Shown here piece by piece: positions 12,721 to 26,626 of a stretch of 64,000 bases of DNA. Every line of letters begins with the position of its first letter. Within the stretch, counting starts at the first letter, position 1. The position numbers and the translations under genes are program-made. The DNA lies in assembly GCA_026413225.1 (NCBI GenBank), contig CM048557.1:66206987-66270986 (forward strand), given 5' to 3'. The notes under the pieces are model-generated. The model was given only the letters and a program-made list of their open reading frames with translations. It ran no database searches and was not told the origin of the DNA. Source of the DNA: Otis tarda (lineage: Eukaryota > Chordata > Aves > Otidiformes > Otididae).

Positions 12721-15718
12721 CCTACCTACAGAGAAGGAATAAATGATACGCAGACTAATATTCCCCTAGTGCTTTCTTTTTTTTTCTCCGTCACAGGTGG
12801 AAAACTTCAGCTGTAGCTTGTGTATGACCACTTGAACTCATTCAGCTTGAGCTGAGAGGGAAAGAGCTTTACAAGGTGATTCATGGAAGATAATAGTTTT
12901 TCCAAAATTTCATAGAGAGATGGAACTGCGGCAAAAGCGGAAGCAAGATCTCTGCGCTTGTGTAGAAAACGGATAAATCTGGAGGAGAACAAGGCATCAT
13001 CTGTTCTCTTGCTCTGAGAACAGCTTGTTTTTCTAGAGATCTGTCCCTTTGCATGAGAGAGCTTTGTCAACAACAGAAAAAAAAAAAGTTAAGACTTCCT
13101 GCATAACCTACAATTCCCACTGCTCCCAAATGAAACGAGATGTAAGCACCTCTCTGACTTTAAATAGCGGCTGGGTAATCGGGCCTCAGAGCCTGATGAT
13201 AGCATCAGTAACACTGGCTGGATCCAGGGAATTAAACAAAAGAACCAAATCTGCGCTGCTTTCATCTGCATTGGAGTGGCTGAGGAAAAAATCAATACTC
13301 GTTAGCTAAATAGAGACAGTGTTGTCAGCGGTGAAAGTTATTTTCCGTTTTCTATACTCTAGAGCTTGCGAGTGATCTTGAATCAGTTCAGCCGAGCCTT
13401 TGCAGGGGAGACAAAGGATGGTTTGGGGGTTAAGACTGAAAATGAGTCTGAGGTTTGGTTTTAGTCCTCTGCTGTTCCACCAGCTCCTCACGTGACCTTG
13501 GGAATATTCTTAAGCTTTCTGCAAGGTTTAGACAACATGTCTCCTTTTTACGTGCCACGCTCGTTTAGATGGGGAGCGGTTGTGGGCTCGTTGTCTCTGA
13601 TTATGGCCAAGTTTAACTAAGTCTGTCTGTTCCTGGTGGACTTGCATCTTTCTCAGTTTTGCTTTGGTGACGGTGTCTCATCCTTCAATGACTGGAGCTG
13701 CTGTGTGAGCTTGCTGCCATCTACTCTCACTGGTTAAACTGGGAGGTCAGAGGGGCTGCTAAACCTCTTTGACTCTCCCTGGTCATGGCCAAGAGTCCAT
13801 GGCTTGTCCCTTTCTATAACTTTTCAATATAAACTCAAACAACTCCGCTGGCAGCCAGGAAAGGTGTGTCTGCTGTGCCAGCTGTAATCTGCACCACCTT
13901 AGTTGGCTGAACACTTTTCAGTGATTTATAACTAATAGAGACACTTTCAAGTGTTTGTTTGCTTTTTTTTTTCACTGGTCCTGCCTGTGCTGACAGTGAC
14001 CTCATCTGCATTTAATTTTGCCTTCTGGATTCTTGAAGAGAAGCATGGATTTAAGCAGTCCAAAAGAAAGATAAAACCATCGTTTTAGTTGATCTTCATG
14101 CAAAGGAGACTGCCTGGTCTTCCTGTCTTATGTTTGAGAAATTCTGTTATACTAAGGCGTACCTTGGCGGAAGGATTTGAGCAATGATGTTAGCTGCCCA
14201 CCTTACACTAATTTCTACTCTTGTTTGGATGCAAGTCTGCTGTTGGGGAAGTAGCATTTTTTTTTTTTTTTTCCTTGAAAAAGGAGCCCTGCCATTTGTT
14301 GTGCTGCAGCATAAAAGTGTTTTGCAGTTTTCTCTCTGAGGAGTTTAACTATCAGTCCGTGGCTTGGTGGTTATTTCCACTTTGAACCCAACATACACCT
14401 GAGCCGGAGGCGTTGCTAGGTGGTTTGCGGGAGCTTTGCAGTCACCGTATTCCGCGTGGACTTCTTGCTGTGTGCCTGATAGAAGCCTCTGATCACCGCT
14501 CAGTTCTTTGGGATGTGTCCCTTTGGGTCTTCAATTTGTCCCTTCTTACAAAGCTTCCTGCCAATATAATTCTCTTCAAAGACACTGAGCCCCTCAGTCC
14601 AAAGCCGCTTGAGGACATGGAGCTCTCAGAAGCCTTCAAACTGCGGCATTTCAGCCAGTCTGCTACCTGCAGAATAATCTCATGTATTTCCCAAAAGACA
14701 GTCACAGCTGATTTCCTCTGGGACCTCATTAGAAGATGCAGAGATCTTCCTCTGTGGACTCAGGGCTTGGCCCTGTATCCCAGCAGCAGGAAGGTCCCTG
14801 CTAGCTGTCATTCATCCTTCCATCCTGCGCTTCCCTTCTAGAAGATCTGCCAGCTAGCTCTGGTGTAGGAAGGTTTTGTACTCAGCAAGGGATCTCTGAA
14901 TGTTGGGTGCTGCTTTGTAACGTGGAGCAGTGCTGGTGATTGAAGATGGCTTTGTCCCTGTGGACTGAGATCAGGAGAGGTGAGAATAGAGCAAAAGTCT
15001 CAGGAGAAGTTCCTTGTTTTTTGTTGGAAGGATGCTGTATCGCAAGATTGCTGGCAGCTTCTGGAGTGCACCAGGACCCAGAAAACCCTTTCTCAGAATT
15101 TACTGCCCTTGTGGAGGAGGGAGGTTTAAAAATTTGGCTTTCATTGCATCTTTGGAGGAATGGTGGCTTCAGGGCCATTGTGAAAGCTGTACAGTGCAGC
15201 GTATGGTTGTAGCAAATCCTCTTCCTGAAGGATCTCTCTGACGTACATTTTGGGGTGTAACAAAAACTGCTTGCAGTATCACCCTGGAAGGGAAAGACTG
15301 CCCCATATACAGATCTGTGCCGTGAGGCTCGACAGGGTTTCTGTTTGCTGTGCTACGCTGGGTGGCTTTTAAGACCATGCAGGTACAGTAACCATTCCCG
15401 AAAAAACTCTTGCCCTGTTGGCTCCAAGATGTTCTGCCTCTGATCTTCACAGGCAAAACCGCACAAATGCACTCTCTCTGATGGAGCTTTGGCTCTTCAA
15501 GCTAATTCCCCTCCTCAGGGTTTTTCCTCCTTTCCATTTTCTCTCTTTTATTCTGTATTCTTCTTCCATGCCAACTTCCAGTGTTTCTTGCTTGCCTTTA
15601 GTGATTTTATCTTACTTTTTTTTTTTTTTTTGGTGTTATCTATGCTTTTCCCTCCTTGTGTCCTCTGGTATCTCCTTCCTTCCTCACCAAATACTACTTT
15701 GTGGTAGCTTTTGCAATT
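12721..15718. other. Non-coding stretch
   Basis: No supported exon. The longest open frame (14413-14841 +, 142 codons, no ATG at its start) has no recognisable motif and no clear acceptor. T16 runs lie at 14257-14272 and 15616-15631. Confidence 0.5.
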
Positions 15719-16018
15719 AGAATCGTAGAATGGTTTGGATTGGAAGGGACCTTCAAAGCCCATCCAGTCCAACCCCCCTGCAAGGAGCAGGGGCATCTCC
15801 AACCAGATCAGGTTGCTCAGAGCCCCGGCCAACCTGGCCTTGAATGTTTCCAGGGATGGGGCATCCACTGCCTCTCTGGGCAACCTGGGCCAGTGTTTCA
15901 CCACCCTCAGTGTAAAAAATTTTTTCCTAATGTCTAATCTGAATCTACCTCACTCTGTTTTAAAACCATTACCCCTTGTCCTATCACAACAGGCCTTTCT
16001 GAAGAGTTGTTTCCTGAC
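15719..16018 (-). mobile_element. CR1 LINE fragment, antisense, 3' end
   Basis: Reverse-complement CR1: the octamer tail is at 15719-15730 and the sequence reads back through the 3' untranslated region into the end of ORF2, stopping near 16018 at the segment equivalent to the large copy's 50104-50120. About 300 bases, 5'-truncated. Confidence 0.93.
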
Positions 16019-19000
16019 TACATCCGCAGTCATTGAGGTGGGGTTTGGAACACTGTCTTTTCTTTAAAGTCATCCCTTGGCCTGAAGTCTGCCACGTGGT
16101 ACATTTAAAACCCCTGATTTTAAAAATCATTACAAGAAAGCCTAGGAGCATCTGCTTTGCTTTTACAGAGAGAATGTCAGCAAACTGCTGGGTTGGCCAA
16201 AACGATGTGGTCATTAAATCACTGTGATGGTTTTCATTGTCAGGTTGAAGTTCTACCACTCAAGCCTAAAAATAAAGTGCTTTCAGTTCTGCATGTGCAG
16301 GCAAACCGTCACTTTACGTTAAATGGATCAATCAAATGTTCTGCTTAAGTGTGCTCAGTGAAGCAAGTGCTACCAAAACTGGATCATCTTCTCTGCTGAA
16401 ACACCCTTTTCATCCATAAGACTTCTTTAAAGAACTCAGAGGGCCTGTTTAAGCTTAGTCTTGAGCATTCAGAATTGACTGAATTTTGCCAGACTGGATC
16501 ATTTTCATGGAAGGGTCACTTGCAATCCAGTGTGTATAAATTTGGTAGTGGCTAAAACAAAGTGGTACCGGGTACATGGTGGAGCCTGCCCAGCAAGTTT
16601 ACGCTCTGCTCTTGAAAGTCTGTGATTCCTGCTGATGTCAGTATAGTCCTGTTTGTAAATAAATCAAGAATTTGGTTGTTTCCACATTGGCTGGAGAGCC
16701 TGGCGGTTGGAGGGATCACTTGTATTTGGACGTCATGAGGGCTGACAACTTCCCCGGCAGATTGAGCTGCTGCAGAGCTTCCATTTTAATTGTGAAAGAG
16801 TGCAGAAATTGCACTCTTTAAATTTAACCTTTCTTCAGGCAAAGGTTGGGTGCAGGTGCAGGCAGTCGCTAGCTGCACCGCTGCTGATGGGAATGGGTAC
16901 CGCTCTGTTGAGTCAAGGTGAGTAGCTCCTTTAACTACATGATTGAAACTGCTAAAGCTACCTGGTCAGAAAAATAGGTTTTAAAATCACAGTTCAAGCC
17001 TTCACTTATTTTAGCCTTGTCTTGAAGCTTTGACTGGTATCTTAACACTATAACAGAACCAGTTTCTAGGAGCTGTGTTATTGCCTTCCTCATTATTTTT
17101 GCTGCTCTTGGTAAAACAGATGGATTTCAGTATCTCCTTGCTGTAGCAGTTCCTCTAGATTCCCCCACCCCACAGACACTTTCACAGGTTCTTTTCCCAA
17201 GAGAAGACAGATGAGTGTGATCAGGAGAACCTGGACAACTTGCACAGCCCCTGCGAAAGGCATCTTGGCCCTTGACTTCTCCTCAGAGCCGCATTTTGGA
17301 GGTTTCAAAGGTGTACAACTTCTGATGAAGCAGCCCAGTCAACACACTTATACAATTGTTTAGCAGCTAAATAAGCTGAGATGATTTTTATAAGCTGCTT
17401 TTTTTTTTGAAGATGGACACATTCTGTTGTTTAAGGGCAGATTTTCAAATGGGCTTGATTGATTGTCCTGTTGGCTTCTGAGTGAAAGGTGCCCATTTCA
17501 AGCTTGAAGGGCTTTGGAGGAGTTTCTGCTCTAGTATTTACAGCTGTATCCAGACAACTTAGGCTGTGTTGATGTGGCTGTACTAGTTTTTCTTAGCTTA
17601 CCTTCTCCTTTCACAGTTTGCTTATGCCATGTGTAGAGAATTATTAGGCTATATTTTCAGGTGGCTTCATCCAAGTGTGCTGGACGTTTGTGTTTCCCTC
17701 TTCCCAGATTGGATTATTCTTTCTTTTTGAAAACTGAGTCTCCCACACTATTATAAGCTGTTTGGATAAAAGCTGGAAGAGATGAAACACTGCACAGCGT
17801 GCTGCTTGGATGGGGCCTGCGGGGAGTGGACGGGTATGTTGAGATGGTGGGTACTTTCAACGAGCAGGCCACCTAAATTAGAGCAGCCATTTAACTGCTA
17901 TAAATTGCTCTGGCTTGGGTCAGGCTGAGATCAACTCTGATTAGAGAATTGTAGAGCTGGGAAGAGCTCCCTGATTTATGCTAAGAAGATTCTTCTGGAA
18001 GCAAAACTCGATTTGGTGTTTTTAATGGGTTCTTGGGACAAAAATGTCTAGGTGAGGGCTTGTTTCCTAACAATTTGTATTAAATCCATTGTTGGTATTC
18101 TGGAGTTTAAATACATGTACAGCTTCTTTAACTAAAAGAAGGAATATCTCAGGATGTTTTACAGATATGTAGAATGTCAGCTATGATATCCCAGCAATAA
18201 ACACATCAGACTGTGGGCTACTGGAATCATTTATAGCCTGTGTATGTAGAGACTTTTACATCACTGGGCGTTGTGCCTGACAGATGCAAGTTTGTTAATT
18301 ATTACGCCATAATTCATCAGCTTAAGTATCTTGCAGCACTGTTATTAAGCCAAATTCTGAGGTCTTTGCTAGGTCATTGAGCAAAAAATAAGTAAAGATT
18401 AATTTACTCTGTTATTAATCGATGAAATAAATATATTCTGAAGTCCTCTTTTAAAAAGCAATGTAGTGCTTGGGTGACAAGTGACTAAATCAAGTATAAA
18501 TGTGGAAAAAGAAGAACAAATACCTCATCAGTTTAAACAGTTTTGGAAAATAATTATGATTTCTGCAGAGCCATATGTGCCCAGACCAGTTTCCTTATTT
18601 GAGGAGCTACTAGGTGCACCAGAAACAATGTAGAATGCGCTGGAATTTTACCCAGTAAAGTCAGTCCTGTTCTTGATCTGTGATCTGCACCCTTCCTCCT
18701 GTCTTGTGGCTCTGCTGTGTTATGCAACTGGGGACCCTCTTTACTGTCCCAGCGTAGACAAGACATCAGTTTTTCAAACATCCCCATGCTCTGTTTGGGC
18801 TTAAAATCTTCTTGATCTTCTTGGCCTTGGTTTCAAGGCCCTCAAGTTCATGACCTACCTTGGGTTAGACCCAGACCTCAAAAATCTGAGCTGCGCAGGG
18901 GGTAGCCTTGGCCATCTGGAGATTATTTGGTCCCAGGTATATGAATGATCTAATTGTCCGTGGTCACTGAGTCACTTCTCAAATCCCCGGGTTTGTGTTA

Positions 19001-22000
19001 TCCTAAAATCCCTCTGCACTCTCTGGCATTCAGGTTGGTTTCTTCTTTCCTTGGTGTATGACTGACCAAGGACAGGCTGGTTTTTCAGGAGTGATTTTCC
19101 AGACCACTCCTGTGGCAACACCATGGTGTGACCCTTCTGCAGGACAACGTCCTTCCCACTGGAAGCACTGGTCAGCTCCCAGATCTCTTACCCAGCTCCT
19201 GAACCAAACCCAGCCCTGGCCTGTGGGCTCTCCTGCTTGGCCCATCACTGCTGCCAGCAATGTTTTCAGTTGCTAGGGCCATCTCTAGGTTTGGATTTCT
19301 TCTGGAAGTGCCAACTCAATGGCGTCCCACAGGGATGGGAGGTCAAATTTGGGAGCCTGTCAGTGGAGTGACCTTTGAAGTTTCCAGTTTTTTTTATCTG
19401 CTTTTGGAACAGGCTTAAATCCCACAGTACTGAAGAATTACAGCAAACATTTACTCTTCTTTCTGTTGTGGTAGCACCTGAGAGGTTGTCTCCGAAATGT
19501 GAAGCGTGTTGCGCTGAAGCACCGTTCGTGTGCTTGAATTTGAGAGACAGGTCCTGCAGCCAGAGCATCCAATTCAGGCGGACAGAGAAGTTGCAGAGAG
19601 GTGAGTATATTCGAACAAAGTCATGAGGGTGTCTCTAGCAGGGGCAGATATTAAACAAAACCCTCACGAGCTCCCTTCCACTGCAGACCACCTTCTCCAA
19701 GCAGGCTGCTCTGTCTTCGGGTTGGCTGAGTGGGATAATTTTGTAGGCACAGCGTGTGTGCCGTCACCTCACCAAACAAAGAGAAGTTGGAGAATGATTT
19801 AGTTGCTTTCTTTTTTTTTTTCCCCGTTACGTAAGTATGTAAGCTGCTGGGATCATTAGAATGAACTTTTCCCTGTATTTCAAAACCAATCACTTATTTT
19901 GACACTTGCAATCTGGCTCTTTGCTGGTGTTTTTCTGGTGGTTGTGTCGAAACGAGCAGCCTGCGTTCTCTCATTCTGTTTACGTGACCTGAAATGAGAA
20001 GTTCTGGCATCTATTACATCCCCATTGAGAGGCAAGTGCTGAAATGTGAGCTAGGTAAGATTTCATGCATTTTTCCTAATATTTATCGTTCGGTGATTTA
20101 AAGCATATACAGTTATCACGTTTGGGTAAGAAACACATTCCAGCCTGTTCCTGTTACCGTGGGACAGCTGAGGAGGGATGCGCTGGTGGGTAAGCGGAGA
20201 ACGGTGGTGGAGACAGAGCGGGGGGCTGACGATAGCAGCCTGCTACCGGAGGCAGTTTCTCATCTACTGAAGTGTCTATTTCTGGCTCATGCATATTATG
20301 ACACAGATATTTCCCAGAAGATAACGTGGCTTTTATTTGAAGCCAGCTCTTTCTGCTGACTCCAGGTGGAAAAGCCAGAGTATTTGGGTTACGGGCTTAC
20401 ATGTGCGATGCACCTTCGGTGTAACGGGGAAAAGGGGCCCAGTTTTGCTCTGGGTTTTAGGTAAGGCTGAATCCTGCCATCAGGGGGGCCAACCTGTGGC
20501 TTGTGAGCCACACAAACGAGGTGGCTTTGTGCAGCTGGCGGTGGATCTGTGCTGAAGAAGGTCCTGAGGGATGAAAGGGGAGAGAAGAGACTGTTGACGA
20601 GGGCCACAACAGGAAGGCCAGCCCAACATCATCCCGTAGCGTGGTGGGGAGCAACAAGCCTTTGGGGAGCTGCTCACCCCTGCTTGTCAGCCCCGTTTGG
20701 AGATCGCCTTGTCTTTGGCTCTCTAAAGAACGTAGTCAGTGTGTTTCGGGTAAGTGGAGGTTTTGGGTATGATACTTGCCACGCTGGCTTCCCTGTGGGA
20801 ATTTAATGGCTGTTTAACTGCAGTGGAGTTGCCTTGTGTTGGCTTTACAGAGTTACATACGGGATGGTTGAATGCCGTCATCTATGGGGAGGGATCGTAC
20901 AGGGGCTGGCCGGTCAAGCAGGTGCTCCTTGCAAAAATCTAGAGTTGTCCCAGGGCTGCTAACGATCCTTTTTAGCTCTGGGGAGCACAGCAAGGCTGGG
21001 ATGCTGCTGACTCCTTGCGCGGAGGGCAGGGCGATGTGCGCTGCAGGCAGTTGCTGTGAGGCTGTCAGCTGTCTGAGGATGTTCTGATCTGCTCTCAGGA
21101 TACCTCGTCTGCCACTCCGTGGCTGTTTCCTGACAGCAGAGATGCACCAAGCAGCCAGAGCCGGGGTCAGAGTCTGCACAGGGGCTCTGCACTGCAGTTT
21201 AGGAGCTGTCGCTATTTATCTCTTCAGAGTTGGAGTCGGAGAGCAGAACAAGCTTTTGCTGCTGTATGGGCAAGAAGGCATGCCCGGTCAGACCTGCGAT
21301 TTGTCTTCAGCTCGGTGCAGCTTCAGATTTGTCAGAGAAAAATATGTGGGAACTAGGTACCAGATGCCAGATAGATCAGTATTTTGTCCATAATGAACAA
21401 ATAAGCTGTGGGAAACTGGGGAATACAGGTGAAGGAGCGTAGTACTGTGGTGCAGAAAGGCCGTGTTCTGCCAACGCAAGCAGCGCATGGGGAGAAAAAA
21501 ATGACAGTTCAGAACATGGTTAACCTTGGTCATGAATGAAGTGTCTAGTGCTGAAATCCATCACTGCTGTAGCTCTGCAAGTGGAGAGAGATACAGGGAA
21601 GCTGTATGAGTAAGAAAATGCAGTTGCAGCAGCCTCTGGGATGCCATTCCTGTCTTCTCTGGCTCAGATGGAGAGGATGCGAGCTACATCCAGCTCTGAT
21701 GGATCCCTGTGTGTGTGCCTGCTTCCCTCTGCCTCCTTTATACCCATTCGATGCTGCTGCAAGGCTCACTGCCCTGGAGTGGTGCGACTGCTGCTATCTT
21801 TGTTCTTTTTAGCTCCTTTCTTTTCCTCTGCCTCAGATGTGAATGATGTGCTTGCCTTTGTAAGAGCTCTGCTGACCTGTCCACGTCCTGTCTGCGATCT
21901 CCTGGCTGTCTTTGCTCTGCAGTACTGCTCTTCATCGCCTGTTTTAGACAACTTCTCACAAAGTCCCCTCACACTTTCACCTCTGCTGCTCTTTACATGA

Positions 22001-24055
22001 GGGGGTCATCCTCTAAGCAGTCACATCTTTCCTGCTTGTTTCTGTTCTCTGCTTTAAAATCTTGTCTCCTGTTGTGCCTCCGAACCTCCACAGCAAGTCC
22101 TGTAACCCATCACCCCATACCTGAAGGCAGACTGTTTCTCAGGGCTGACCAGATGCTCTGCTTTGTGTCTCTGTTCTTACTGCCTGTGGGAACAGAAGCC
22201 CTGAGCTGAGTGACTTCCACAGCAAGCAGTTGTGTTTAAAAAAAAAAAAAAAAAAAAGTAAGTTTTCCTGAATATTTTCACTCTATGTCAGCAGAAGTGA
22301 CCTGAAACTCCTGCTTTTCATCAGGCATCCTGGAGAAACCTTGCTATGAAATAATCTTTCTCCCTTGATGCAAAACACTTTGAATCAGAAGGAGAATGTG
22401 TTTCCAGTTAGGTTTTTTTGACCGTGGCTACCACAGTGGGGTGCTGCCTTGTCAGACAGATAAATGTAAGATGCAGTCGTACAGTCTGCCTAAACTGCCC
22501 TTGCTTTGGAGTTTGGAATTAATCCACAGCGGGACAAAAGTCCTGTTGAACTGTCCTGTACGGAGGTGTTGAAGCAGAGACCTGGTAGTTGTGGTCACTT
22601 GTTATAGTATGTACAGACCCAAATAGGATTCATGGGACTCAAAACCACCCAAAAACCACCCATCCAAAAAACCCAAACAGCTTTCTTCATGGACCAGAGA
22701 GGTTTGTTCTCCTTGAGGTGGCATCTCTGTTTTCAATGCCTGTACAACACAGCAACACCCAGGTGGAGCTAACACAGATCTGGGCCTTGCTAAACACAAA
22801 CTCGCACATCTCTGTGGCTGTGTACGGGATACTGAGCACGCTGGCTTGTTTCCAGGATAATCACCCTAAAATCCTCTTCCTCCTTTTACCTGCCAGAGGA
22901 AACGTTACGGTAGATCACACAGCAGGAGAGGATCGGCAGCTGATGCTGTGACATGTCAGCCTGCTTTTGATATGCTTGGTTGTGCTTCAGATATAAAAGC
23001 AGGGGAAAAAAAAATATCAAAAGGACTTGAAATATTCCATGTTTGTTGAGCCCAGATGCCTTATTTGAGTCTCTGGAACTGGTAAATAGGTGCTGAAGCC
23101 AAAGCAGTCAGTCTGTTAGTGTTGTCCTCCTGCGCAGGGCTCTGGTAGGCACCCTTGGGTTGCTGGCAGAACACGGATGAGGTGTCTGACTTGAGGCAAC
23201 GCAGATTTTTAAAATCTTGGTGTCAGATTCTGCTGGGGAGGAAACTTGGACAAACACAGCAGAAGGGGAAGGGGAAAAGGGAGGAGGAAGACTGGGAAAT
23301 GAACTCTGATTGTGCAAAGCAGAGCGTGGCCTGGATGTGGCTGTCGTGGGACTCCTCTGGCTTTGCTCCTGCCAGTCACCTCTCGTGCTCCATCCCTTTC
23401 CCAAACGCTTCCAGCCGGGTGATCCTCCTCTCTCTGCCCTCCCCTCCTCCTTCAAAACACTTGAAACCTTAATTCCTTATGCGCTTCCCTGTCAGTTGTT
23501 GTTCATGTCAACTCGCAGTATCTGCAAATAGCAAAAAAAAAAAATGAAGCCCTCCCTTCTGGTGAGCATCCACAGTCCCTGTTCCCTGGCATGAAGAGTC
23601 AGAACAACGTACGCATGACGTGCAGGGAGGCTGCTCAGACTGTTGGATCGGCGCAGAAGGTACTAGCTGTTATTGAGTTAAGCACTGAAATGAATAAACA
23701 AGAGGGATTGAGTATACACCCCCCCCCTGCACAATTGCAGTGATTTTTCTCACTGAAGCACTGATCCATGAAGTTTGGAGTCAAGCGCTGGATAAGTCGC
23801 TTCAAAAATGCATCTGGTTCTGGCTGCAGGCATCTCGCAGACAGAGGCCTGGGTTGGAACAAAGGAACAGCTCTCGGAGGTTTGTGCTGCTTCCCCCTGC
23901 CCGGGCTGTGGTGCCTGCTGCTGTGGGTCTCAGGTGGGGATGGATGAGTGGCCACCTTAGCAGCTCTCTGTGGGGCTGGGGTACAGATGGGTCCTGTTTC
24001 CCTCACTGTCACAGGAGTACAACAGGCTTCTGGTGACTTTGCAGAGAGCAGAGGA
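16019..24055. other. Long non-coding stretch
   Basis: About 8 kb without a CR1 copy or a supportable exon, the second-longest such gap here. AT-rich segments, notably 18,080-18,460 with TTAATTATTA and ATAATTCATC strings, look like candidate conserved non-coding elements. It holds an A20 run (22238-22257), a purine-rich tract (23261-23296) and a C8 run (23719-23726). Open frames near 100-120 codons (21641-22000, 22589-22951, 23635-24123) appear to be chance. Confidence 0.5.
22238..22257. repeat. Poly-A tract (20 A)
   Basis: Uninterrupted run of about 20 A. No AATAAA signal or retroposed coding sequence lies just upstream on the + strand that would mark a processed pseudogene tail. I treat it as a simple homopolymer. 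Confidence 0.9.
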
Positions 24056-24520
24056 CATAGAATCACGCAATGGTTTGGGTGGGAAGGGACCTTTAAAGGC
24101 CATCCAGTCCAACCCCCCTGCAAGGAGCAGGGACATCTCCAACCAGATCAGGTTGCTCAGAGCCCCATCCAACCTGGCCTTGAGTGTTTCCAGGGATGGG
24201 GCATCCACCACCTCTCTGGGCAACCTGGGCCAGTGTTCCACCACCTTCACTGTAAAAAATTTTTTCCTCCTATCTAGTCTGAATCTCTACCTTCTTCTAT
24301 ATTAAAACCATTACCTCTCATCCTGTCACAACAGGCCCTGCTGAAGAGTTTCTCCCCGACTTTCCTGTAGGCCCCCTTTAGGCACTGGGAGGCCACTCTC
24401 AGGTCTCCCTGGAGCCCCCTCTTCTCCAGGCTGAACAGCCCCAACTCTCTCAGCCTGGCCTCACAGGAGAGGAGCTCCAGCCCTCTGATCACCTTTGTGG
24501 CCTCCTCTGGACCCTCTCCA
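24056..24520 (-). mobile_element. CR1 LINE fragment, antisense, 3' end plus ORF2 C-terminus
   Basis: Antisense CR1 of about 465 bases. The 3' terminus at 24056-24075 is degraded (ATAGAATCACGCAATGG). It runs back through ORF2 to the segment equivalent to GTGGCCTCCTCTGGACCCTCTCCA (antisense, 24497-24520), then gives way to a short GATAGATAGAT string. It lacks one base of the GGG in the sense GAGGAGGGCCAC segment, as do three other copies here, but keeps the GGGGGCC that other copies have lost. Confidence 0.94.
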
Positions 24521-25066
24521 GATAGATAGATGTGGGCAGTTGTTTTCAAACTGACTGGGGAGTTTGGGGTGTTGCACTTTAAAGGCTATTCCTTTTTCAG
24601 AGGTAAGGTCTCATTATCTTCTGAAAATCAGACCCATTTCAGGTTTCACAATGCACAGACCCCAAATCAACTGGTTTTTTATCAAAGCCTGGCTTGGGAA
24701 ATGTCCCTTGAGACATTTGTAAAAGATTCTTGCTTGCAAAGCTATCTGCTGATGTGCTCCTAATTGGTGTAATCACATGATTTTAACGATGCTTACAGTA
24801 TAAAGGACTTTGTTTTATTTGGATTTTATTTGGATGTTATGATAAGAGTTTCTGGAGTTTTCTAGGGAGCATATGTTCCCTCTTACTTTAACAAATGATA
24901 TATGAGTGAGGGAGAGGCACTTTGTTTCTCATCCCTGCCATGAAGTGCACCGGAGAGCAGTGCTGAGGGTCAGGTGGATTTTACTTCAACTGTAGTTGAA
25001 GTCACTGTAGTTCTCTTGTTCTTCTGGAAATTTTAAGTCTTTTAGAGGCTGACTGGCATGGGGTTC

Positions 25067-25150
25067 TTTTTGGTGTGGTTTGTTGGGTTTTTGTGGTTTT
25101 GTTTTGAGGGTTTTTTTTGTTTTGGTTTGTGGGGTTGTTTTTTTTTTTTC
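25067..25150. repeat. G/T-rich low-complexity tract
   Basis: The + strand is almost purely T and G (TTTGGTGTGGTTTGTTGGG style) and ends in a T run. This is low-complexity sequence. No unit repeats cleanly enough to call a microsatellite. Confidence 0.8.
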
Positions 25151-26598
25151 CTTTGAGGCATTAGAGCAGGAGGAGGAAGAGGTCAGGCTTGGGATGAAGG
25201 TACTGGGCAGCAGCTGAGGTCTCTTCAGTTCTGAGTTTGACATGTCTTCATCCTTGAAAAGGACGTGTGGACTCTGATCTGCAACCATACTTGGTGCCTC
25301 AGCTGATGAGAATAAAGTTCATGGATATCTTTGGGAGTGCATAAGAACAGTTATACCTCCTTTCTCTTCCATCTGAAGTATTTCTCTTGTATCTCCTCTT
25401 CGGGCCAGGAACCAGTTCTTCTTGGTATACTTCCAGTGCCAACTACGGTCAGGGTTGGCTCCTGTTATACAAGCAGTAGTGAAGTGGGGTTTCATGGCTC
25501 TTTTCTGTTGACGAAGATTTGGCCTTGACATACATTGCCCTAAAGCATAGCGGCTGGTGTGGTTTCCAGGAAAACCAGAAAAGGGACAGTGGGTTCAAGT
25601 CTTAATGGTACTGCTTGTACCACAGGCATTCCTTGCCTAGAGATGAGTGAAGCAAATGCATCCAGAAGCTGAAGCAAGGCTTTTGAGGTGGGCCCCTGGA
25701 GCCAGGAAGTTCAGGACTGCCAGACGTGGTGGCTTTTAGAGGGCTTGTAAGCACCAGTGCTTCTTACTCTGGAAAACTGGAAGGAAAACTATACAGACTT
25801 TTGTTTCCCAAATGCCAACAAAGTCAGCAAGAAACTGTTCATGCTGACTTTTGTTAAGATTGTTTAGAGTAATGATAAATACTGGGCCAGTATGGTCGTT
25901 GGTTGATTGATGAATGTGGTTAACATCACTCAGTAGCTGTATTTTCAAAGAACAGGTCCACAATGCTTTATAATTTTATTGGTACCTTCATCTCCATAAA
26001 CCTACCGACATTCGGTTCCTTCCCAAGAGACTGAGCTATGATGATTCTTGACTGTTTTCCTGACTTTCTCTGCCTGTGGATCTCAGAGCAGGTCTCAAGA
26101 ATTGCCTGATTTTTTTCCTAGACTCGTATGAAGCGGATAAATACCGTATGCCCATCTGCCAACTGTATCGTCCCAATTCACCCACACGGACTTGAGGTCC
26201 TGCGTAGGCTGCTTACAACAGATACCTGATTTTGGTGGCGTGACTATCAGAGTGTCTGTGCTTAGGACAACAAGGAGTAGTTTGAACCATTTACTGCCCA
26301 GGGTTCTGGTTTCTGACGTGGAGAGAGGAGCCATCAGTGCCTTGAAGAGCTGAGCTCAGCTCTGTCCTCGCCGTGCACTGAGCTCTCTGCTGTTGACTAC
26401 CATCAGATGGAGTCTTTCCGTAATCAGGTATCAGCGTATCAGCACCGCGAGGTCCCTTCAGCCCTTAGCGATGAAAGGCAGAGTGAAGCACCACGCTTGG
26501 GTAATAAGCAGAGCACAACACTTTGATGTTTTCCTTGAAGAAGTCAAACGGGAAATTGCATTGCCTCATGGGATTTGTTTGTGAAACACACATATCAT

Positions 26599-26626
26599 GG
26601 GGTTGGGGAGGGGGGGTGCTGGAGGG
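26599..26626 (+). other. Putative G-quadruplex motif
   Basis: Four G runs on the + strand: GGGG, GGGG, GGGGGGG and GGG, separated by loops of 2, 1 and 7 bases (26599-26602, 26605-26608, 26610-26616, 26624-26626). This fits the usual G3+ N1-7 rule. Folding is not demonstrated by sequence. Confidence 0.5.

Noticed and set aside
14413..14841. 142-codon + strand open frame
   Set aside because: No ATG at its start, no clear acceptor or donor, no family similarity. Chance length for this composition.
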